Of a stretch of DNA of 21,839 nucleotides, positions 14,177 through 20,587 are shown piece after piece; within the stretch, counting starts at the first letter, position 1; each line of letters begins with the position of its first letter. A model generated the notes under the pieces. It was not told where the DNA came from, did no database searches, and worked only from the letters and a program-made list of their open reading frames with translations. Source of the stretch: JAYUKV01 sp043764135 (GTDB lineage: Bacteria; Patescibacteriota; JACMRA01); assembly GCA_043764135.1 (NCBI GenBank), contig JAYUKV010000010.1, forward strand, positions 1 through 21,839, written 5' to 3'. A program made the position numbers and the translations under genes.

Positions 14177-14725
14177 ATGAAGAACTTTTGCTCTTTTCCT
14201 ACTTTTGGAATTTATAGTTTTGAAGATGCTTCTAAACTAGTTTCAAATATTGATCTCAGTTCTGTTGCTTTTAAGGTTAAGCATACTTATGGAACTGAAG
14301 ATCTAATTTTAAATCAAGATATCCAATTTTATCGTCAGTTTTTAACACTCTCTATGATTGGCGATGGAACACCTATTGCTGTTACAGAAGGAGTCGATCT
14401 AATCTGGCACAATCATATCCTGGATACTTCAAAGTATATTATGGATTGTCATAATTTGTTTGGAGGGTATTTTCATCATTTTCCATATTTTGGACTCCGT
14501 TCTGAAAGTGATTATGAGAATTTAGTTGAAGCGTCTAAAACAACTAATGATTTGTATAAACAATATTTCCAAATTTCCCCATTCGAGCTGACTACTGGTT
14601 CTCTTTGCAATGGCGGTAGTGAATGCGGCAAAGGTTGTGCTAAATGTGTACAATCTCAAGACTCACCTTCATCTAACCCATACTTAGACGTTCTTAATCA
14701 ACCTAGACCTGTTTATTCCCTCTAG
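14177..14725 (+). CDS. GRDP-like protein with Cys-rich C-terminus
   Basis: 182 residues. The central block TEGVDLIWHNHILDTSKYIM and DCHNLFGGYFHHFPYFG matches the signature of the plant glycine-rich-domain protein family and its bacterial relatives (vDxxWHxHxxdTxxY...HxFPYFG). His78, His80, His100 and His101 are candidates for metal binding. The C-terminus carries a cysteine cluster (CNGGSECGKGCAKC), which may bind a second metal. No signal peptide or membrane helix is seen. The biochemical role of the bacterial members is not settled, so I give no function. TACAAT (14162-14167) lies 9 bp before the ATG, again a leaderless arrangement, and a terminator follows 9 bp after the TAG. Confidence 0.8.
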   Translation: MKNFCSFPTFGIYSFEDASKLVSNIDLSSVAFKVKHTYGTEDLILNQDIQFYRQFLTLSMIGDGTPIAVTEGVDLIWHNHILDTSKYIMDCHNLFGGYFHHFPYFGLRSESDYENLVEASKTTNDLYKQYFQISPFELTTGSLCNGGSECGKGCAKCVQSQDSPSSNPYLDVLNQPRPVYSL

Positions 14726-14734
14726 AAATGTTAC

Positions 14735-14760
14735 ACACACCTTAATAGGTGTGTTATTTT
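14735..14760 (+). terminator. intrinsic terminator after the GRDP-like gene
   Basis: ACACACCT (14735-14742), loop TAAT, AGGTGTGT (14747-14754), then TATTTTTG. It lies 9 bp past the TAG stop. Confidence 0.85.
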
Positions 14761-14771
14761 TGTTTCCTAAG

Positions 14772-15326
14772 TTACAAACCATCTCTATCTAACTTGGCTT
14801 TATACTCTACTACCATTTTTTCTATATCAAATACTTTTGCATTTTCAATTCCAGTTACACCAATTTCAGATGTTGGCATGATCATGATTTTTCGTGATTC
14901 GTCGTCACCTAATGATTTGGTAGATATACCTTTCATATTAAAAAAGTGATTGTGAATTAATTTCCTTTCGTAGCCGTTAAGATTTATTATAATTACAGTG
15001 TTACCTTTTTCTAGTACTTCTTTTATTGATAAATCAGGAATTACTTCCTTAACTACTTTTTCTCTAAAATATCTTTTTGAATTAACATCGAATAAGAAGT
15101 GGGTATAGTCTTTTGGGTGTTGTCTATGAACTCCTACTCTTGCAATGTATTGTAGTATATATAAAAATTCATAGTTATTAGCCTCAAATAGATGGCCTGA
15201 AGAGGATATAATGTTTACTCGATATTGACTACCTTCCTTGCTTATTTGAGTTTTATACTCAATATTAAGTGGTTTGCAAAAATCATCGATTATTGCAGTT
15301 AGTGTGTTTTTAATATCTTCTTGCAT
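14772..15326 (-). CDS. Jag/KhpB-like R3H-domain RNA-binding protein
   Basis: 184 residues. The C-terminal half carries an R3H domain: NLNGYERKLIHNHFFNMKGI with the Arg121-x3-His125 core, then STKSLGDDESRKIMIMP, equivalent to the 'T.S.G.gp.R.vvi.P' end of Jag. The N-terminal part (residues 1-90) has the size and strand pattern of the KH domain of Jag (LFEANNYEFLYILQYIAR, DVNSKRYFREKV) but its GxxG loop is not obvious. Family members bind RNA and often partner KhpA or YidC; Jag is usually encoded next to yidC, which is not seen here. It begins 8 bp after prmC, so the two form an operon. It ends inside a shared intergenic terminator region. Confidence 0.75.
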   Translation of the reverse strand: MQEDIKNTLTAIIDDFCKPLNIEYKTQISKEGSQYRVNIISSSGHLFEANNYEFLYILQYIARVGVHRQHPKDYTHFLFDVNSKRYFREKVVKEVIPDLSIKEVLEKGNTVIIINLNGYERKLIHNHFFNMKGISTKSLGDDESRKIMIMPTSEIGVTGIENAKVFDIEKMVVEYKAKLDRDGL

Positions 15327-15334
15327 AAAAAAAA

Positions 15335-16099
15335 TTACAAAATAATTCTTTTACCAACTAAGAATCGATTAAATCCATCTTCATCTTGAATAACCTCAGT
15401 ATAAAAATTGTTTTCAAAATGTTTTTTAGCTTCAAAGATGTTTCTTGGATCTAATTCAAATATAAATTGGTTAGGAAATTTATTTGTGAATAGCTTAATA
15501 AATTTGTTAAAAAAGGTCAACCCATTCTCACCAGAATATATTGCAAATTCCGGTTCAGATCTAACACTTTTGTCATTTTCAATATTTGGAACATAAGGAG
15601 GATTGCACAATAATAATGAGTTATTTGGATAATTATTTTCATTACTTGTTGCATCGCTATTTATTGCTTTTATGTTATTGATGTTATTAATCTTGATATT
15701 TTCTAACAATACTTGAAAAGCAAAATCATCATTTTCAATCGAAATAAAATTAATATTTTTATATTTTTTTGCTAACGCAATACCAATAAAACCGGTCCCA
15801 GCACAAACATCTAAAACTGTTTCAAATTTGCCCGATTCTATCAATTCTTGAGCTAAAGTAATTAATTTTTCAGTACATGGTCTTGGTATAAATACACCTT
15901 GAGGAGTTTTTAACCTTACTTCATTAACTAACACTTCACCAATAATATAGTCTAACGGATAACCGTTAAGATATTTGTTATTTAGTTCATTAAATTGAGA
16001 TTGTTCAAGAGAGTCTAAGTTAAGTGATTGTCCAATAAACAAAGTTTCTTTTTTTATCAATTGAAGGATTTTTAATTCGATTATATTAGTTATTATCAC
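15335..16099 (-). CDS. prmC: peptide chain release factor N5-glutamine methyltransferase (PrmC/HemK)
   Basis: SAM-dependent enzyme that methylates the GGQ glutamine of release factors. An N-terminal helical domain contains NGYPLDYIIGEV and VFIPRPCTEKLI, matching the release-factor-binding 'PlqYi.G...F.vdeRVLiPRpeTE' block. SAM motif I is VLDVCAGTGFIGIALA, the acidic ribose-binding residue is in FISIEND, and the catalytic motif is LLLCNPPYVPN. The NPPY tetrapeptide is diagnostic. EPEFAIYSGENGLTFF is also typical. It is 254 residues, about 25 short of the E. coli protein at the N-terminus. The start is GTG at 16099; TATATT lies 8 bp upstream, again leaderless-like. First gene of an operon with the R3H gene. 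Confidence 0.92.
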   Translation of the reverse strand: MIITNIIELKILQLIKKETLFIGQSLNLDSLEQSQFNELNNKYLNGYPLDYIIGEVLVNEVRLKTPQGVFIPRPCTEKLITLAQELIESGKFETVLDVCAGTGFIGIALAKKYKNINFISIENDDFAFQVLLENIKINNINNIKAINSDATSNENNYPNNSLLLCNPPYVPNIENDKSVRSEPEFAIYSGENGLTFFNKFIKLFTNKFPNQFIFELDPRNIFEAKKHFENNFYTEVIQDEDGFNRFLVGKRIIL

Positions 16100-16165
16100 T
16101 AGTAAACAATATATTAAATTATAAAAAAAGACAAAAAAATAAACCCATAAGGGAATATTTTTTTA

Positions 16166-16243
16166 TGGCGGAACTGACGGGGTTCGAACCCGCGACCTCT
16201 GCCGTGACAGGGCAGCGCTCTAAACCAACTGAGCTACAGCTCC
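16166..16243 (-). tRNA. tRNA-Asp (GTC)
   Basis: Full cloverleaf on the minus strand. The acceptor GGAGCTG pairs with CAGTTCC, including one G-T pair. The D arm is GCTC/GAGC. The anticodon stem CTGCC/GGCAG encloses CTGTCAC, giving anticodon GTC. The T arm has the TTCGAAC loop. Discriminator G and an encoded CCA end the gene. It lies 10 bp downstream of tRNA-Met in one transcript. Confidence 0.95.
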
Positions 16244-16253
16244 AAATTTTTTT

Positions 16254-16327
16254 TGGTGGCGAAATCAGGATTCGAACCTAAACCGTCTGGTTATGAGCCA
16301 GAAATGCTGCCATTACACTATCTCGCG
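16254..16327 (-). tRNA. tRNA-Met (CAT), unpaired 1:72
   Basis: 74-nt cloverleaf on the minus strand with encoded CCA. The acceptor CGCGAGA faces TTTCGCC: positions 2-7 pair, but 1:72 is a C/C mismatch. The D stem is GTGT/GCAT around AATGGCA. The anticodon stem TCTGG/CCAGA holds CTCATAA, anticodon CAT. The T loop is TTCGAAT. The unpaired 1:72 recalls initiator tRNA, but the T11-A24 pair and the lack of three G-C pairs in the anticodon stem are elongator-like. An elongator Met or a lysidine-modified Ile tRNA are both possible. Confidence 0.85.
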
Positions 16328-16344
16328 ATAAAATTTGTAATCTA

Positions 16345-16373
16345 ATACTAAAAGAATTGAATCAATTTGTCAA
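16345..16373 (-). promoter_or_regulatory. promoter of the tRNA operon
   Basis: Minus-strand TTGACA (16373-16368), 17-bp spacer, TAGTAT (16350-16345). It is placed to start transcription a few bases before tRNA-Met at 16327. Confidence 0.65.
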
Positions 16374-16394
16374 ATCTATATGTTACTTTACTTG

Positions 16395-16438
16395 CATAAT
16401 CTCGCCTATTATGAGCTTTTGGAATCTTATGCATAAGA
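16395..16438. repeat. two palindromes in a tRNA/CDS intergenic region
   Basis: CATAAT/ATTATG (16395-16400, 16408-16413) with a 7-nt loop, then the uninterrupted 14-bp palindrome TCTTATGCATAAGA (16425-16438). They lie in the 314-bp gap (16328-16641) between divergent units. They may be operator sites or hairpins; nothing else is recognisable in the gap apart from promoters. Confidence 0.4.
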
Positions 16439-16590
16439 GTTTGTTTTAAAAATTATTAGAAGTGCAGTGAACTGTAATTACTAGAATTTATCTAACAATA
16501 CTCAAACTAATTTTTACAATTTTGTACTAGTGTTATTTGATAACATTCTCTTCAAAAAAATGACGTGAAAAACATATCTTGACAAAACTT

Positions 16591-16619
16591 TTGACGTTAG
16601 CTAAATTATAAGGTATAAT
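16591..16619 (+). promoter_or_regulatory. near-consensus strong promoter
   Basis: TTGACG at 16591-16596, exact 17-bp spacer, TATAAT at 16614-16619. A second TTGACA starts at 16579. The predicted start is about 15 nt before the ATG at 16642. Confidence 0.8.
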
Positions 16620-16641
16620 CAATGTATTACAAGTCATTATT

Positions 16642-18024
16642 ATGTTAGCAAGCAAACAATATTTTAGTGATGGATTTCCAAGAGATCCTCACGAAGTTCT
16701 CGATTTTATCGATGAATCAATTTTTACAGAGTACTTAGGTCCAAAAGAAGAATGGTTAGAATGGCTATCTCTTGCTTCTCAAGAGAACATAGATGAATTC
16801 GTGAATACTGTTCACGATCTATGGATCGAAAAGAATCAAAAAGATGGAACAACGCCAAAAGTAGAAGAGGCTAAATCTGAACCAGTAAACACCCAGGTTG
16901 CTGAAGTTGAGCCTAAAGAAGCAGTAGCTCCTACACCTCAAACTAAAGAAATTAAGGAAGAAGTTTCTTCTGCTGTAATTGAGGAAGAAGATCTAGAAGA
17001 AGAAAAGACCGAAGAGCCAAAACCTGAACCAAAACCTGAACCTGCTCCAATTACTGTTGCACCTAAAGTTGAAGTTAAAAAAGAAGAACCAAGAACAGAC
17101 AGAGTTGAAAGAAATAATGTTCAACAATCTAACACAAGAAATGAAGCTCGAACTGAATCAAGAAACGATAATAGAAATGACAACAGAAACGATTCAAGAG
17201 ACAACAGAGATAGAAATTCAAATACAAACTCTAATTCAGGATCTAACACAAGTTCTAACTCGAATTCTAACTCAAACTCAAATAATAAAAATGAAAGAAA
17301 TAACCAAAATCAACAAATGAGACAAACAACTATTGAAACACCAGTTTCTCAATCAAAACCACAAACTAACTCTCCAGTAAGAATTAACGATGAAGATGAA
17401 GATCAAAAATCAATTACTTTACAAGATGATTTGAAGATTAATTACAAATCTTTTGATATTAAAAAAGTTAGAGAAACAGCAACTAAAAATGAATTAGACG
17501 GTGTTTACAAAAAATATCTTGATTCAAAAGAAGCTTATGCTCAAACTGAAACTACTTATTTTGAATCTCAATCAGCATTATTTGATAAAATGATGGGAAT
17601 TGTAGTTAACTTTGAACAAGTTGCTGACTACTTTGAATCAATGACTGAGAAGTTGCTTGAAATGAATGATAAAATCATTACACAGGGTAGAGAATTACAA
17701 GCTGTCAAAACATCACTAATTGCTAAGAACCAAGACTTAGAAGATAAAGTACAATTACAAGATTCTGATATCCAAAGACTTGAAAGAGATTTAAGAGATA
17801 CTAAGTCACTTAACTCAAGAAGATATCAAGAACTGGCAGAGCTTACTTCAAGAATTAATAATGATAGTTTTGGCGACGAAGTAACTATCAAGCAAAGAAT
17901 GGATCTTATCGATGCAAAAATTGCTAAGCTAAACAATCAAATCAACACAAACAAGATTGCCTCACTTACAACTTTAGCAAAAGAAGAATCTACAAAGAAG
18001 AAGACTGTTTCTTCAGAAAAATAA
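16642..18024 (+). CDS. disordered and coiled-coil protein of unknown function, 460 aa
   Basis: Three parts. Residues 1-66 form a small acidic folded domain (FPRDPHEVLDFIDESIFTEY). Residues about 70-265 are low complexity: Glu/Pro-rich with repeated EPKPEPKPEP, then Arg/Asn/Asp-rich with repeated RNDNRND, then Asn/Ser runs. Residues about 275-445 are helical with heptad-like spacing (QDLEDKVQLQDSDIQRLERD), a coiled coil. There is no signal peptide or membrane helix, so it should be cytoplasmic. The near-consensus promoter and strong terminator suggest high, single-gene expression. Architecture resembles bacterial scaffold or polar-organising proteins, but I recognise no family. The repetitive codons in the middle make it prone to length change. 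Confidence 0.85.
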   Translation: MLASKQYFSDGFPRDPHEVLDFIDESIFTEYLGPKEEWLEWLSLASQENIDEFVNTVHDLWIEKNQKDGTTPKVEEAKSEPVNTQVAEVEPKEAVAPTPQTKEIKEEVSSAVIEEEDLEEEKTEEPKPEPKPEPAPITVAPKVEVKKEEPRTDRVERNNVQQSNTRNEARTESRNDNRNDNRNDSRDNRDRNSNTNSNSGSNTSSNSNSNSNSNNKNERNNQNQQMRQTTIETPVSQSKPQTNSPVRINDEDEDQKSITLQDDLKINYKSFDIKKVRETATKNELDGVYKKYLDSKEAYAQTETTYFESQSALFDKMMGIVVNFEQVADYFESMTEKLLEMNDKIITQGRELQAVKTSLIAKNQDLEDKVQLQDSDIQRLERDLRDTKSLNSRRYQELAELTSRINNDSFGDEVTIKQRMDLIDAKIAKLNNQINTNKIASLTTLAKEESTKKKTVSSEK

Positions 18025-18048
18025 ACCTTAACAGGTTATTTTTTTTTT
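18020..18048 (+). terminator. terminator overlapping the stop codon
   Basis: AATAAACCT (18020-18028) and AGGTTATT (18033-18040) pair with one bulged A; ten T residues occupy 18039-18048. The TAA stop is inside the 5' arm. The T-run ends in the TTGACA of the next promoter. Confidence 0.8.
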
Positions 18049-18077
18049 GACAATAATAAGCTAACATATTTTATAGT
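18047..18077 (+). promoter_or_regulatory. promoter of the DUF192 gene, leaderless type
   Basis: TTGACA at 18047-18052, overlapping the previous terminator's T-run. The best -10 is TATAGT (18072-18077) at 19 bp, with weaker TTTATA at 17 bp. Only 5 bp separate TATAGT from the ATG at 18083. Confidence 0.5.
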
Positions 18078-18082
18078 TTAGT

Positions 18083-18553
18083 ATGAATCCAACCAACCCA
18101 AATAAATTTAGATTTTTCCTTATTTTTGGTCTTACTCTTTTGATTTTTACACTAATTAGTGTTGGTGTGACACTTTTTTCTTCAAAAGCCCCTGATGACA
18201 TAGGTAAAAATGTTAAAATTGAGTTTCAAAAACTTGAGTTAATGCTGACCTTAGAAGATCAAGAGCAAGGACTGCAAAATAGAACGGAGCTATGCGATAA
18301 ATGTGGTATGTTATTCGTTTTTGAAAAACCTCAGATTTTAGGGTTTTGGATGAAAAATACATTTGTACCTATTGATATTATCTATTTGGATAAAGATAAT
18401 ATAGTAGTAAATCGAATTGTTAAACCAGAACTAAATAATACCCAAAAATTATATTCTTCATTAAAAGAAGCAAAATACGCTCTTGAAATTCCATCGAAAA
18501 GAGCTGACGAATTGAATATTAAGGTAGGTGATAAGCTATTGTTTGACTATTAG
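18083..18553 (+). CDS. membrane-anchored DUF192 protein
   Basis: 156 residues. A polar N-terminus is followed by one membrane helix near residues 11-31 (FLIFGLTLLIFTLISVGVTL), then a DUF192 domain outside the cytoplasm. Diagnostic pieces are QGLQNRTEL, KCGMLFVFEKP, GFWMKNTFVPIDIIYLD and AKYALEIPSKRADELNIKVG. The GMLFvF and FWMKNT signatures define the family, which is widespread but biochemically uncharacterised. The Cys-x2-Cys just before GMLF (LCDKCGMLF) is an additional feature. The methyltransferase gene starts 24 bp downstream and may be co-transcribed. Confidence 0.88.
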   Translation: MNPTNPNKFRFFLIFGLTLLIFTLISVGVTLFSSKAPDDIGKNVKIEFQKLELMLTLEDQEQGLQNRTELCDKCGMLFVFEKPQILGFWMKNTFVPIDIIYLDKDNIVVNRIVKPELNNTQKLYSSLKEAKYALEIPSKRADELNIKVGDKLLFDY

Positions 18554-18577
18554 TTAAAATAAAGGCATTATCAAAAA

Positions 18578-19399
18578 ATGAAATATAGATTATTAGACTG
18601 TGGTGATTATAAAAAAGTCGAAATGCTAGGCGACTTCAAATTTATAAGACCATGTCCTCAAGCATGTTGGCAACCATTTGATAATTCATTATGGTCCAAT
18701 CCAGATGTAGTATTTGAAAGAACAGGTGAAGAAAAAGGTGTGTATAACACTATCTCAAATAAAAAAATTCCAGAAACTTGGGAAATAACTAACGATGAAG
18801 GATTAAAATGGAATATCGAACCTAATGAATATGGAAATATTGGTGTATTTACAGAACACTGGATGTATGCTTCAAAATTACCTGAATTCTTTGGTGGTCG
18901 AAAAAAGATTTTAAACCTTTTTACATACTCGGGATCAAATTGTGTTAATTTGGTGAAACAAGGTTACAACGTAACTGCTGTTGATTCGTCAAAAGTTGCA
19001 CTTTCAACTTATACAAGGAATTTAGAATCAAATGATTTATCTAGAGATGGTCAAAGACTTATTCTAGAAGACTGCTACAAGTTCATTGCAAGAGAAGAAA
19101 GAAGAGAAGCAAAGTATGATGGTATTATGGTCGATGCACCATCTTATGGTAGAGGAACAAAAGGTGAAGTATTCAAGATCGAAGATGATATAAGAAAAAT
19201 CCTAGAATCTTGTAAAAATATTTTATCCCCTAAAGGTAAGCTTGTTCTGACTTTACACTCTCCTAGATTTACACCAGAAATCTTAAGAATTATGGTACAA
19301 CAGATTTTTCCAGATAAGAAAACTCAAGTTGAAGAAATTCTAAACACTTGTGAAAGTGGTGTAGGTCTGCCATCTGGTATGATAGTTAAAGTAGGTTAA
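18578..19399 (+). CDS. RlmI-like SAM-dependent methyltransferase
   Basis: 273 residues. N-terminal strands KYRLLDCGDYKKVEMLGDF and FIRPCPQACWQPF precede a Rossmann methyltransferase domain. SAM motif I is ILNLFTYSGSNCVNL, motif II VTAVDSSKVALS, and motif IV VDAPSYGRGTKGEVFK. The latter is characteristic of the COG1092 group (RlmI, RlmK and relatives), which methylate 23S rRNA cytidine or guanine. The N-terminal PUA domain of RlmI is missing, so the substrate could differ. It follows the DUF192 gene closely with no Shine-Dalgarno or terminator between, so an operon is likely. A very strong hairpin terminator follows. Confidence 0.85.
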   Translation: MKYRLLDCGDYKKVEMLGDFKFIRPCPQACWQPFDNSLWSNPDVVFERTGEEKGVYNTISNKKIPETWEITNDEGLKWNIEPNEYGNIGVFTEHWMYASKLPEFFGGRKKILNLFTYSGSNCVNLVKQGYNVTAVDSSKVALSTYTRNLESNDLSRDGQRLILEDCYKFIAREERREAKYDGIMVDAPSYGRGTKGEVFKIEDDIRKILESCKNILSPKGKLVLTLHSPRFTPEILRIMVQQIFPDKKTQVEEILNTCESGVGLPSGMIVKVG

Positions 19400-19443
19400 A
19401 ATAATTCCTCAATTGTATTATTCAATTGAGGAATTATTTTTAA
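19400..19443 (+). terminator. very strong intrinsic terminator
   Basis: AATAATTCCTCAATTG (19400-19415) and CAATTGAGGAATTATT (19423-19438) form a perfect 16-bp stem with a 7-nt loop and TTTTT. It begins right after the methyltransferase TAA. Confidence 0.95.
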
Positions 19444-19662
19444 ATTATGAATTGTTTGTCTATGCACTGTTTAATTTTTGTTTCTCAGAAGCTTTTGAAC
19501 ATACCCCATTACTAGGAGCTTTCCAACCCAATCAGACTCCTGAATTCAGATCAAGGATTGAAGCGACTGTTAGAATTAAAGTAAACTTTCTATCAACTCC
19601 TTGACTTAAGCCTAAAAGTATGCAAAAATTTGATATCACTATACTCAGCGTGGAGAGTTAAA
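19444..19662. other. GC-richer unexplained stretch, coding-like on both strands
   Basis: From about 19480 to 19605 base composition is clearly less AT-rich. The plus strand reads FSEAFEHTPLLGAFQPN then QTPEFRSRIEATVRIKVNFL to a TGA, with only a TTG start inside the preceding terminator. The minus strand reads FTLILTVASILDLNSGV, TGA, LGWKAPSNGVCSKASEK. Neither has a usable start or ribosome site. It may be a gene remnant, a structured RNA or part of an inserted element. The promoter of the next gene should lie near its right end. Confidence 0.35.
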
Positions 19663-20043
19663 ATGGTACAATCCACTGTACAAAACGAACGAACAATCGC
19701 ATTGAATAATCTACTTGAAATTGCCTCTAGGTGTGAAAACAACATCCAACACCTGCCAGAATTTCAAAGTAATTGTTTGGATTTTTTTAAGAAATATCCT
19801 TTCTTGGATTTGTCCACAACTTTTGAAGACTTATTTGTCGAGTTAATCGAAGCAATTGGTCTGTGCACCATTTATGGAGGTACATCAATACTTGATATCT
19901 ATATTATCCCTCAGTTGAAGACAATGAATGATGATGTTCTAAATTTATTGCTTTCTATCTTGAGCGATGAAAGGAAGATCAAAAACTTTCCAACTACTCC
20001 TAAAGTATTAGCTGCATATATTGTAACCTCTATTGCAGCTTAA
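19663..20043 (+). CDS. small helical protein of unknown function, 126 aa
   Basis: I use the ATG at 19663 because GGAG lies about 9 nt upstream; a TTG at 19630 would place that site inside the frame. The protein is soluble and probably all-helical: ALNNLLEIASRCENNIQHLP, CLDFFKKYPFLDLSTTFEDL, FVELIEAIGLCTIYGGTSIL and a hydrophobic final helix VLAAYIVTSIAA. There are no catalytic motifs. It follows a GC-richer unexplained stretch and is convergent with the EAD-like gene, so the two could form one accessory locus. I do not recognise the family. Confidence 0.7.
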   Translation: MVQSTVQNERTIALNNLLEIASRCENNIQHLPEFQSNCLDFFKKYPFLDLSTTFEDLFVELIEAIGLCTIYGGTSILDIYIIPQLKTMNDDVLNLLLSILSDERKIKNFPTTPKVLAAYIVTSIAA

Positions 20044-20054
20044 TGTTCTTTTTT

Positions 20055-20072
20055 ACCCTTCAATTAAAGGGT
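20055..20072 (+). terminator. short hairpin after the helical protein gene
   Basis: ACCCTT (20055-20060) and AAGGGT (20067-20072) with a 6-nt loop, 11 bp after the stop. The following sequence has only a weak T-tract, so efficiency is doubtful. Confidence 0.45.
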
Positions 20073-20124
20073 GAAATTTATAATTCTTAATATTAAATAT
20101 CGTGTAAAAGTCAATTCCAAAATA

Positions 20125-20156
20125 CTAAAAAATCACAACCCCTTAAAAAGGGCTGT
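20125..20156 (-). terminator. terminator of the EAD-like gene
   Basis: On the minus strand ACAGCCCTT pairs with AAGGGGTTGT (20156-20135, G-T pairs included), followed by GATTTTTTAG. It is about 29 bp past the stop at 20185. Confidence 0.7.
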
Positions 20157-20184
20157 TTATAACTATGATTTAATATGTAAAGAA

Positions 20185-20490
20185 TTATTTAATTAAATCA
20201 TTAATCTGGCGAAGAATCTCTAAGTCTTCATAAATTGGTGATTGATTGGCTTTTTCAAAAACAAATTGGAACATAGTTGATAAATCCAAATCTCTTGATT
20301 TGCATTTCATTTTAAGTTCACTAACGAAGTTATATGGTGTGTCATCCCACTTAATGTGAGATGGAAAACCTTTGTATAAATCACTTTGAAGGAAAGCATT
20401 ATGTAACAAACTGACCCGGCTTTGGGTAGCTGCAAGAACCTGTAGATTTGAAAACAGTTTGCTAACGGCATTAATCTTATTGATATCCAT
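20185..20490 (-). CDS. possible effector-associated-domain (EAD-like) protein, 101 aa
   Basis: I start this at the ATG at 20490 (MDINKINAVSKLFSNLQVLA), because a TTGACA-17-TATTCT promoter (20550-20522) lies just upstream; the ATG at 20574 would put that promoter inside the gene and overlap the ruvC promoter. The short all-helical sequence runs SRVSLLHNAFLQSDLYKG, IKWDDTPYNFVSELKMKC, DLSTMFQFVFEKA and YEDLEILRQINDLI. This order (R..Ll..A....L...i.w...p..f...L.........L...l......gd...l..l...i) is the layout of effector-associated domains, small adaptor modules that couple parts of prokaryotic conflict or signalling systems. No effector gene is visible here. Pattern-based, so tentative. Confidence 0.5.
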   Translation of the reverse strand: MDINKINAVSKLFSNLQVLAATQSRVSLLHNAFLQSDLYKGFPSHIKWDDTPYNFVSELKMKCKSRDLDLSTMFQFVFEKANQSPIYEDLEILRQINDLIK

Positions 20491-20521
20491 TTTATTTTTC
20501 TTTTTATAAAAATTCTTTCCA

Positions 20522-20550
20522 AGAATAGCACAAATATCTTGTAATGTCAA
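20522..20550 (-). promoter_or_regulatory. promoter of the EAD-like gene
   Basis: Minus-strand TTGACA (20550-20545), exact 17-bp spacer, TATTCT (20527-20522). Its -35 box directly abuts the ruvC -35 box on the other strand. Confidence 0.65.
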
Positions 20551-20579
20551 TTTACAAAAAGTGTAACTGTTCATATATT
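20551..20579 (+). promoter_or_regulatory. ruvC promoter, leaderless type
   Basis: TTTACA (20551-20556), 17-bp spacer, TATATT (20574-20579). The ATG of ruvC is 8 bp further, so the predicted transcript starts at or next to the start codon. Confidence 0.65.
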
Positions 20580-20587
20580 TTATATTA

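Noticed and set aside
17057..17320. 87-codon frame inside the coiled-coil gene
   Set aside because: Out-of-frame product of low-complexity codons, with no start signal.
19413..19604. 63-codon plus-strand frame
   Set aside because: Its TTG start is inside the terminator loop of the previous gene and it ends in UGA; kept only as part of an unexplained region.
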